From Collimonas arenae (GTDB taxonomy: Bacteria > Pseudomonadota > Gammaproteobacteria > Burkholderiales > Burkholderiaceae_D), in the NCBI RefSeq assembly GCF_000786695.1, contig NZ_CP009962.1, positions 3,720,001-3,784,000 on the forward strand: a stretch of 64,000 bases of DNA. The letters are read 5' to 3'. The notes beneath the pieces were generated by a model. That model was given only the letters and a program-made list of their open reading frames with translations, was not told where the DNA came from and made no database searches. The position numbers were made by a program, and so were the translations under genes. Shown here one piece after another: positions 57,664 through 64,000 of this stretch (position 1 is the stretch's first letter; the number at the start of each line of letters is the position of its first letter).

Positions 57664-58446
57664 ATGTCACTCAAAGATAAAGTTGCACTGATTACCGGTT
57701 CCGCCAGCGGCATCGGCAAGGAAATCGCCATTGAATACGCGCGCGCCGGCGCCAAGGTCGTGATCGCCGACCTGGCCCTGGATGCTGCGACGGCCACTGC
57801 CAATGAAATCACGCAGTCGGGTGGCATCGCCATGGCGGTCGCCATGAACGTCACCGACGAAGCGCAGGTCGACAAAGGCATCGCCGACACGGTCGCCGCC
57901 TATGGCAGCATTGATGTCCTGATCAGCAATGCCGGGATCCAGATCATCGCTCCTATCGTCGACTCCACCCTCGACAACTGGAAAAAAATGCTGGCGATCC
58001 ACCTGGACGGCGCTTACCTGACTACCCGCGCCGCAATGCGCGAAATGATCAAGAAGGGTAACGGCGGTTCGATCATTTACATGGGATCGGTCCATTCGCA
58101 TGAAGCTTCGCCGTTGAAAGCGCCGTACGTCACCGCCAAGCACGGCCTGATCGGCCTGGCCAAGGTGGTCGCCAAGGAAGGCGCCAAGAACCAGATCCGC
58201 GCCAATGTGATCTGCCCGGGCTTCGTCCGTACCCCGCTGGTGGAAAAGCAGATTCCAGAGCAAGCCAAGGAACTCGGTATCACTGAAGACCAGGTGGTCA
58301 AGAATGTGATGCTAAAAGATACCGTGGACGGCGAATTCACCACCACCCACGATGTCGCACAAACAGCGATTTTCCTGGGCGGCTTCGAATCCAATGCGCT
58401 GACCGGTCAATCGATCGTGGTCAGCCACGGCTGGTTCATGCAGTAA
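57664..58446 (+). CDS. bdhA: 3-hydroxybutyrate dehydrogenase
   Basis: This 260-residue short-chain dehydrogenase interconverts 3-hydroxybutyrate and acetoacetate with NAD. The cofactor loop is [15 protein letters not shown] appears as SNAGIQ, and the active site has Ser in [10 protein letters not shown] and the YVTAK triad. The motifs [19 protein letters not shown] and the C-terminal SHGWFMQ are characteristic of PHB-type dehydrogenases. AAGGA precedes the ATG at 57664. An in-frame start 20 codons earlier adds an unrelated tail and was rejected. It is co-transcribed with adc. Confidence 0.93.
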   Translation: MSLKDKVALITGSASGIGKEIAIEYARAGAKVVIADLALDAATATANEITQSGGIAMAVAMNVTDEAQVDKGIADTVAAYGSIDVLISNAGIQIIAPIVDSTLDNWKKMLAIHLDGAYLTTRAAMREMIKKGNGGSIIYMGSVHSHEASPLKAPYVTAKHGLIGLAKVVAKEGAKNQIRANVICPGFVRTPLVEKQIPEQAKELGITEDQVVKNVMLKDTVDGEFTTTHDVAQTAIFLGGFESNALTGQSIVVSHGWFMQ

Positions 58447-58476
58447 TTACCGTAGCTCGCAACCATTGAGATGAGT

Positions 58477-58508
58477 AAAAAGGCAAGAAACGTTTCTTGC
58501 CTTTTTTT
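58477..58508 (+). terminator. Terminator after bdhA
   Basis: The stem aaaaaggcaagaaa/tttcttgccttttt with loop cg is followed by T-rich sequence. Confidence 0.93.
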
Positions 58509-58560
58509 ATGGCATTGCCCATGCAATGGATGCTGCAAAATATCGATCTGAGAATTCACT

Positions 58561-59508
58561 TTGAGCCTACCTAAATATTTATCCCGGAACGCCAGGCTGC
58601 TACAGCTGAAATACTGCTTGTCATGCCTGTTGCTGCTGACATGCAATCACACCCTATTGGCAAAAAACATCCCGGCAAAAGCAAACGTAGCTGCTCCGGC
58701 ATTCGCCACCAGACAAGCGGCGCTGGCAGCGCTGCCGCCATTGATGCTATGGGTCTGGGAGCGACCTGACGACGCCAGCGCCTGGCTCGGCAATAACGCC
58801 AGGCAATCCAAACCTGTGGAAGCAAGCGACGCCTCGGGCACATCGCTGCAAGCGCAGCGTATTGGCGTGGCAGTGCTGGATACTACCGTGCTGCTGCGCG
58901 ACGGCAGCGCCACCGTGCGGCGCCGCCAGCAACCGCTGCGCCTGCCGCCGGAATGGTATGCGGCCAAGGGTTTGCAGCCGAAAGCACCGGTGGTCACCAT
59001 CGTCCATATTGACATGGCGCGCGGGGCGCATAAGCCAGCCCTGAACAACAACCAGAAACAACTGATCGTCAAAGCCGTAGTGGCTGCCGCGACGCGCAGC
59101 CCGAGCCAGGTGGTGCAACTGGATTTCGAAGTCATGCATAGCCAGAAGCCGTTTCTGGCCGACGTCATCCAACGCAGCCGCAAGGCGCTGCCGGACAACG
59201 TTGCACTGTCGATCACCGCCCTGGCATCCTGGTGCGTAGGCGACGCCTGGCTGGCCGATCTGCCAGTCGATGAGATCGTGCCAATGGCGTTTCGCATGGC
59301 GACCGACGGCAAGCGCATGCGCGAGATCCTCGATCAGGATGGCCGCCTGCCGCGTCCGGAATGCCAGTCCAGCCTCGGCTTATCGCTGGATGAACAACCA
59401 TGGCCAAACAAGCTGCGCAGTCAGCGGTTGTACCTGTTTAACCGCGACGCCTGGTCGGCGACATCGATGGCGAGCTGGTCAGTACGCCTTGGTTCGGTTC
59501 TGCCGTAA
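58561..59508 (+). CDS. DUF3142 protein, envelope-associated
   Basis: This protein has up to 315 residues and starts with TTG; no ATG is available before the conserved part. An N-terminal hydrophobic stretch (LKYCLSCLLLLTCNHTLLA) looks like a signal peptide. LMLWVWERPDD, VVQLDFEVMHSQKPFLADVI and LSITALASWCVGDAWLADLP fit the DUF3142 family, which has a TIM-barrel or glycosidase-like fold. The acidic residues in LDFEV could be catalytic. Its function is unknown. The 772-residue protein gene begins 51 bases later, so the two are probably co-transcribed. Confidence 0.72.
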   Translation: MSLPKYLSRNARLLQLKYCLSCLLLLTCNHTLLAKNIPAKANVAAPAFATRQAALAALPPLMLWVWERPDDASAWLGNNARQSKPVEASDASGTSLQAQRIGVAVLDTTVLLRDGSATVRRRQQPLRLPPEWYAAKGLQPKAPVVTIVHIDMARGAHKPALNNNQKQLIVKAVVAAATRSPSQVVQLDFEVMHSQKPFLADVIQRSRKALPDNVALSITALASWCVGDAWLADLPVDEIVPMAFRMATDGKRMREILDQDGRLPRPECQSSLGLSLDEQPWPNKLRSQRLYLFNRDAWSATSMASWSVRLGSVLP

Positions 59509-59559
59509 AATCAGGAATTCTCCAGCCAGTTTCTCTTTTCAGTTTTCCATTCCGCGACC

Positions 59560-61878
59560 ATGAAAAAAAATCTGCTGACAGGAATTAAATTGAGCCACAC
59601 CGCCTCGGGCGCATTCGCTTCCCGGCTAGCGCCATTGTTAATCCCGATGCTGACCGTGCTCCTGGCACCAATGACAGCGCAAGCCAGCGGCGGCGATGAC
59701 GACATGTACAACCGGTTCACACCGGAGAATTTTGTCGCTCCGCAGGAATTGCCCCGGTATGCCGCCGGTACGCTGGGTATTGTCGGCGACCAGTACTGGC
59801 GCGTGTATTTGTTCATGGCCTACCGCAGCCTGCGCAACATGCCGATTGGGGCCACTGCGCCGGAAGCGCTGGGCGTGGTTGACTGGCGTACCGCTCTGTT
59901 GCAAGACCGCATGTACAGCCATGACGGCGTCGAGCCCTGGCTGGCGGCGCGCCAGCCATATGCTGACAGCGTCATCACCACCGCCAATCTTGATCCGTGG
60001 CGCGCGGTGGGCGCCAAAGACAGTTTCCAAAGCTATCTGAACTGCCCCAAAGATGCGTTCGACAACGCCACCCAGACGCTGGAAGCGCGCAAAAAACTTG
60101 ATACGGGTTCATGGCTGAAGTTGTGGGTGAAAAACCAGGACGCCGTTTTCAGCCAATGTGCCGGAACCGCTGGCACGGCGCTGACGCCGGTGCCGGCCAC
60201 GGCGCCAGCGTGGCTGAAGACTGACTACGCCTATCAAAACGCCGCCGCCCTCTTCTACCAGCAAAATTTTACCGCCGCACGCAAGCAGTTCCAGACCATT
60301 GCCGAGGACGGAAAATCGCCGTGGCAACGTATTGCACCCTATCTTGCCGCGCGCTCGCTCATCCGCCAGGCCGAGCTGGGAGAAACCGCAGGCTCCTCCG
60401 CCTACACGAATAATTTGCAAACCGCGCGCATGGAGCTGCGCGTGATCGCCACCAAGTATGCGCCGGCGCAAAGCATGCTGGCCCGCCTGGAAGCGCGCCT
60501 GAATCCAGAACAACGCCTGATTGAATTGGGCAAGAAACTGAGCACCACGTCGTTCACCCCGGTGAGTAGCCAGACCGCCCAGGACCTGGCGGATTACTTG
60601 AGCCTGCTGGATCGCTTTGAAGCCCCGGATAGCGCTTTGCTGACCAAGCTCGACCCGATGACGCGCTGGATCCTGGCCATGCAACAGCAAGCGGCTTCAG
60701 ATAAGCCGCAGGCCGGTGGCAAAACCAGCGCCGAAGACAACAAGCGCAATGCAGCCGCCGCCGAGGCTTACCTCCAGGCGCAAGCGCGCTGGCAAAAAGA
60801 CAAGAATCCGGAATGGCTGATCGCGGCATTAAGCAGCGCGCCGCTTGGCAAGGCGGGACCAGACCTGATCAAGGCTGCCGACAGCTTGCCGCCCGACTCT
60901 ACCGCTTATCAAAGCGCACGTTATTACGCCACCCGTCATGAACTCGCGCAAAAGCAAAACGATGTCGTCTGGCGAGTCGCTTCTCCGGAAATAAAAGGCA
61001 GCGACAAAGCCCGGCCGAGCAGCGTCAACCTGTGGCGTTCGCTAGCATTGCCGGTAGCGCCCAAGCGCAACGATTTTATCGCCGCCCTATGGCGTCATCC
61101 GGTCGACCAGGAACAAACCTACGCCAAGAATTATGCCGTTGAAGCCAGCAAGAATGCTGCCGCCAAACCAGACGACGCCAATGCCGCAGCGGAAGCCGAA
61201 GCCGCGCAACGGCGCTGGATGGAGGTCAGCAGCGATGGTCTCGACAATGACGGCTATGCCATGCTCAACGGCGCTCTGCCGCTAAGTGAATGGCTGGTCC
61301 TGGCGCAGGATGGCAGCACGCCTAAGGTATGGAAAACCCGTCTGGCAGAAAGCATCTGGATGCGCGGCCTGGTGCTGGGCGATTACGCCAGCGTCGATCA
61401 GATCAGCCCGGCAGTCGCACAAGGCAAGAAAACCACGGCCGGCCTGTGGCAGCGTTATCAGCAGGCGCACGGCCCTGCAGAGAAAGAAAGCGCGGCACTG
61501 ATGATCTGGGCCAATAGCCCGGAACTGCAACCGGAAGTTGCAGCCTGGCAGGATTTCGGCGACTGGTGCGCGCGTCCCGCAAGCGCACCAGCGACTGCTT
61601 TCTACCTGAACAGCGACGAGCAGCAGCGGGCCCGCAAGGAAGCGGCGCAAATCGCCAAGGCCGGAGGCGGCGTCAATTATTTCGGCGACAAGCTGCTGCG
61701 TTACGCCAAACAGAATCCGGCCGATGCTGACGTACCGAAAGCGCTGTACTTCCTGGTCCAACGCACCCGCGGCGCTTGCAGCAGCAATGCCAAACGGGTG
61801 TCGAAAGCTGCGTTCCAGCTATTGAAGAGTCAGCATCCCAACGATCCGTGGGCGCAGAAAGCCAAATATTGGTACTGA
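59560..61878 (+). CDS. Large secreted protein of unknown function
   Basis: This 772-residue protein has a probable signal peptide (residues 1-42, hydrophobic from 22, cleavage near AQASGG). I do not recognise a family. The conserved-looking start MYNRFTPENFVAPQELPRYAAG and helical, alanine-rich middle suggest TPR-like or Sel1-like repeats: FYQQNFTAARKQFQTIAEDG and WQRIAPYLAARSLIRQAELG resemble helix pairs. There are paired cysteines (NCPKDAF, SQCAG, DWCARP, GACSSN). It likely sits in the periplasm and works with the DUF3142 protein, perhaps on polysaccharide. This is inference only. Confidence 0.7.
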   Translation: MKKNLLTGIKLSHTASGAFASRLAPLLIPMLTVLLAPMTAQASGGDDDMYNRFTPENFVAPQELPRYAAGTLGIVGDQYWRVYLFMAYRSLRNMPIGATAPEALGVVDWRTALLQDRMYSHDGVEPWLAARQPYADSVITTANLDPWRAVGAKDSFQSYLNCPKDAFDNATQTLEARKKLDTGSWLKLWVKNQDAVFSQCAGTAGTALTPVPATAPAWLKTDYAYQNAAALFYQQNFTAARKQFQTIAEDGKSPWQRIAPYLAARSLIRQAELGETAGSSAYTNNLQTARMELRVIATKYAPAQSMLARLEARLNPEQRLIELGKKLSTTSFTPVSSQTAQDLADYLSLLDRFEAPDSALLTKLDPMTRWILAMQQQAASDKPQAGGKTSAEDNKRNAAAAEAYLQAQARWQKDKNPEWLIAALSSAPLGKAGPDLIKAADSLPPDSTAYQSARYYATRHELAQKQNDVVWRVASPEIKGSDKARPSSVNLWRSLALPVAPKRNDFIAALWRHPVDQEQTYAKNYAVEASKNAAAKPDDANAAAEAEAAQRRWMEVSSDGLDNDGYAMLNGALPLSEWLVLAQDGSTPKVWKTRLAESIWMRGLVLGDYASVDQISPAVAQGKKTTAGLWQRYQQAHGPAEKESAALMIWANSPELQPEVAAWQDFGDWCARPASAPATAFYLNSDEQQRARKEAAQIAKAGGGVNYFGDKLLRYAKQNPADADVPKALYFLVQRTRGACSSNAKRVSKAAFQLLKSQHPNDPWAQKAKYWY

Positions 61879-61891
61879 GCCCGCTGCACGG

Positions 61892-63226
61892 TTAGTGCAA
61901 GGACGAACCGGCGTCGAGCGTGCGCGGCGCCGGATAGACCTTGACCAGCACAATCCGCGGACCGTTCATTTTCTTGACGACGATATCGAAGCCGTCGAAG
62001 ACTATTTTCTGGCCTTCGTGCGGCAAGTCGCCCAGCTTGGCCATGATCAGGCCGCCGACCGAATCGACGTCTTCATCGCCATCGATCACGACGTCGATGC
62101 CCAGGATCCGCTCCAGGCTGAAAATCGGCAAGCTCCCCTTGCCCAGCAAGGTACCGTCATCGAGACGGCTCCATTCATTATCATTGCGGCGGAATTCATC
62201 GCGGATCTCGCCCACCATCGCGCCAAGTATATTGTCGAGCGTAATAAAGCCTTCCGGTTTGTGCCCCTTTTTGCCAATAATGGCAAAATGCGGCGCACCT
62301 GTACGGAAACGGCGGAACAATTCCAGCGCAGGCATGCGCGGCGAGACATATTCCACCGGCCGCAGAAAGGCGTTCAAACTGTCGATAGGCTTGCCTTCCT
62401 GCTGTGTGATAAACAAGTCTTTGAGATGGATCACGCCCAGTACGTTGACGCCGCTCTGGTCGAAGAATGGGTAGCGGCTGAAACGGTGGCGATAGATGGT
62501 CTGCAAATTCTCCTGCAGATTGGCGGCTTGATGCAGGGCCGTGATCTCATTGATCGGACGCATCAGGTCGGAAACTTCCAGCTCGCTGAAATCCAGCGAT
62601 TGCGCCAGCACATTCCATTCGTCGCGATTGAATTTTTCGCCTGTGTGGCTACCGCGCAGGATCAGTTTGAGCTCATCGGCCGAGTACTGCGAATCGTGGC
62701 CATGGGCGGCGGCCAGGCCGGCCATGCGCAAAATCCAATTGGCGCTGGCGTTGAGCGCCCAGATGGCGGGATACATGGCCCAGTAAAAACCGTACAGGGG
62801 CACCGCACACCACAAGCCAATCACTTCCGGGTTGCGGATAGCGACGGTCTTAGGCGCCAATTCGCCGATAACGATGTGCAGAAAGGAAATCAGGAAGAAA
62901 GCAAAGAAAAACGAGATGCCATGTATCAGTTCCGCCGAGCTGACGCCCAGCATGCCGAATACAGGCTGTAGCAAACTGGCAAAGGCCGGCTCACCGATCC
63001 AGCCGAGACCGAGAGAAGCAAGTGTAATACCGAGTTGGCAGGCGGACAGGTAAGCGTCCAATTGGCGGTGCACGATGGCCAGGATACGGCCGCGCATGCC
63101 TTGCGTCTTGGCGATGGCGCGGATGCGGGTCTGGCGTAATTTGACTAAACCGAATTCGGCAGCAACAAAAAAACCGTTGAGTGCTACCAGAAATAATGCT
63201 GCGATAACCAATAACAGGTTGTTCAA
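61892..63226 (-). CDS. CNNM/CorC-family membrane protein (hemolysin-like)
   Basis: This protein of about 444 residues has a DUF21/CNNM transmembrane domain (about residues 1-190, LFLVALNGFFVAAEFGLVKLRQTR), a CBS pair (about 205-330) and a CorC/HlyC C-terminal domain (about 345-430). Related proteins export or sense Mg2+ or Co2+. No ATG is usable: a TTG at 63226 has AAAGAGA before it, and a TTG at 63259 is the alternative. It converges on the 772-residue gene with 13 bases between them. The label hemolysin is historical. Confidence 0.85.
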   Translation of the reverse strand: MNNLLLVIAALFLVALNGFFVAAEFGLVKLRQTRIRAIAKTQGMRGRILAIVHRQLDAYLSACQLGITLASLGLGWIGEPAFASLLQPVFGMLGVSSAELIHGISFFFAFFLISFLHIVIGELAPKTVAIRNPEVIGLWCAVPLYGFYWAMYPAIWALNASANWILRMAGLAAAHGHDSQYSADELKLILRGSHTGEKFNRDEWNVLAQSLDFSELEVSDLMRPINEITALHQAANLQENLQTIYRHRFSRYPFFDQSGVNVLGVIHLKDLFITQQEGKPIDSLNAFLRPVEYVSPRMPALELFRRFRTGAPHFAIIGKKGHKPEGFITLDNILGAMVGEIRDEFRRNDNEWSRLDDGTLLGKGSLPIFSLERILGIDVVIDGDEDVDSVGGLIMAKLGDLPHEGQKIVFDGFDIVVKKMNGPRIVLVKVYPAPRTLDAGSSLH

Positions 63227-63340
63227 CGAATCTCTTTCATAGGTAATGAGGGACCACAAGTATAGGGGACGATGGCGTTTTCGACAAAATCGGCGTTAAT
63301 CGGCGTTAATCGGCGTCATTCAATGTCAGCAAAGAAAAAA

Positions 63341-63387
63341 TGGGGCAGAGTCGATTACGCAAAAAAACCGCATAAAACCCTGCCCCA
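63341..63387. repeat. REP-like inverted repeat
   Basis: Arms tggggcag (63341-63348) and ctgcccca (63380-63387) flank a 31-base loop. The opening tggggcagagtcgatt resembles REP sequences tied to RAYT transposases in relatives, from memory. Confidence 0.5.
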
Positions 63388-63428
63388 CCTCCGCGCCGCA
63401 CATGGCTGGCACGCATATCCGTTTTCTA

Positions 63429-63611
63429 AGAGGCTGTTGCAAAATCAAGATGGCTAGGCGCTCCGACGAAGACAGTACGAACAGTACGGCTAGGGGGGGT
63501 ATAGCAGGGGTTTCAGACGACACTGTCGTCTGCCTGCGGAACGACCCGGGCTTGCAAGCCCGGGTACGCCCTGCGAGGGCAACAACGCCAGGTGTGTTTG
63601 CAACGGCCTCT
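63429..63611. repeat. Hairpin-rich element with terminal inverted repeats
   Basis: The 183-base element has ends agaggctgttgcaaa (63429-63443) and tttgcaacggcctct (63597-63611), complementary at 14 of 15 positions. Inside are three hairpins: cagacgac/gtcgtctg (63514-63532), a perfect 22-base palindrome with half-site acccgggcttg (63545-63566), and gccct/agggc (63568-63580). It ends two bases from the hemY stop. It has no coding sequence. Confidence 0.65.
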
Positions 63612-63613
63612 AA

Positions 63614-64000
63614 CTATAACGTCGTCGCCAGCGCGCATTGCCGGTAATGTTCGGCAGCCAGCTCTTGCTGGTCGATCGCTTCATGCAGTTGCCCGAGCCG
63701 CAGATGGGCCTCGCGTACAGTGGAGGGTGCCACCGCATCAGACAACGCCTGCTCCAGGTGACGCTGAGCCTTGCCCCATAGTTTTTGCTTGAAGCAGAAG
63801 CTGCCAAGGGTCAGCGCCAGCTCGGCGTCATTCGGGGCCTTGACGGCCCAGCGCTCGCAGTGTTCGATTTGCGCCAGCAATTCGGGCGTAGCTTCTGCGG
63901 CAGTCGCATCACGGTAGGTAGACAGCAAACGCTGGTCCCATTCCGCAGTCATGGCTTTTTCAACGATAGTGCGTGCTTCGGCGTGCAATCCGCATTTGTT
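63614..64000 (-). CDS. hemY: HemY-like protein, C-terminal part
   Basis: The reverse strand is open from the window end to a TAG at 63614, giving 128 residues of the C-terminal part of HemY, a tetratricopeptide inner-membrane protein encoded with hemCDX in many proteobacteria. HERWAVKAPNDAELALTLGSFC-like and KAQRHLEQALSD stretches show TPR repeats. The gene continues outside the window. The hairpin-rich element begins two bases after its stop. Confidence 0.8.
   Translation of the reverse strand, partial: NKCGLHAEARTIVEKAMTAEWDQRLLSTYRDATAAEATPELLAQIEHCERWAVKAPNDAELALTLGSFCFKQKLWGKAQRHLEQALSDAVAPSTVREAHLRLGQLHEAIDQQELAAEHYRQCALATTL

Larger units (their letters stand above)
63227..63613. other. 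Intergenic region with repeats and hairpins
   Basis: This 387-base stretch has no gene. It holds three tandem copies of cggcgttaat (63291-63316, last imperfect), a REP-like inverted repeat (63341-63387) and a hairpin-rich element (63429-63611). Both flanking genes read on the reverse strand. Confidence 0.7.

Noticed and set aside
63291..63316. CRISPR-like tandem repeat
   Set aside because: Three directly adjacent 10-base units without spacers; a simple tandem repeat, not an array.

Overview
The window looks like chromosome of a betaproteobacterium of the Oxalobacteraceae, most like Collimonas or Herbaspirillum. This is inferred from moderately high GC, protein character and gene neighbourhoods (glucokinase fused to an RpiR regulator, gts-type glucose ABC transporter, opgG-opgH-opgD, dcd next to a basic amino acid decarboxylase). 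No rRNA, tRNA, CRISPR array, prophage or transposase gene was seen. Almost all of it is ordinary, densely packed core and metabolic sequence.

Layout. 1-233: start of an EamA-type permease, cut by the window edge. 414-3865: a four-gene osmoprotectant (betaine/choline type) ABC importer. 4456-24598, continuing to tal at 25665: a large sugar-catabolism block built on the Entner-Doudoroff pathway. It holds edd-eda; the divergent operon pgi-zwf-hexR-AGE isomerase-PfkB kinase; a general porin; cytochrome b561; a second zwf followed by a glucokinase-RpiR fusion; gtsABCD; and transaldolase. Six near-palindromic sites resembling the HexR operator (TGTAGT-N3-ACTACA) lie in three of its promoter regions, so the block looks like one regulon sensing KDPG. 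25743-30637: purU, a bactofilin, a DUF898 membrane protein with an M48 peptidase, and thyA. 30658-35359: outer membrane factor, MacA-like adaptor and a fused ABC exporter. 35642-41524: osmoregulated periplasmic glucan synthesis, opgG-opgH-opgD. 41893-51233: folA, a basic amino acid decarboxylase, a DUF1653 protein, a DUF2863-like protein, dcd and hrpA. 51402-54923: a phosphoesterase and prfC. 55001-58446: dctA, acetoacetate decarboxylase and 3-hydroxybutyrate dehydrogenase. 58561-61878: two adjacent envelope proteins of unknown role. 61892-64000: a CNNM/CorC protein, a hairpin-rich repeat element and the 3' end of hemY.

How it works together. GtsABCD and the porin would bring in hexoses. The glucokinase domain makes glucose-6-P. 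The AGE isomerase and PfkB kinase could feed mannose or fructose in as fructose-6-P, which Pgi converts to glucose-6-P. Either Zwf oxidises glucose-6-P, and Edd and Eda give pyruvate and glyceraldehyde-3-P. No 6-phosphogluconolactonase gene is present in the window.

I found no clear novel defence or mobile system. The best second-look items are the hairpin-rich element with terminal inverted repeats (63429-63611), a short reading frame plus hairpin just before prfC (53198-53239), the HexR-like operator set, the unusual pairing of exporter parts at 30658-35359, and the DUF3142 + 772-residue protein pair.
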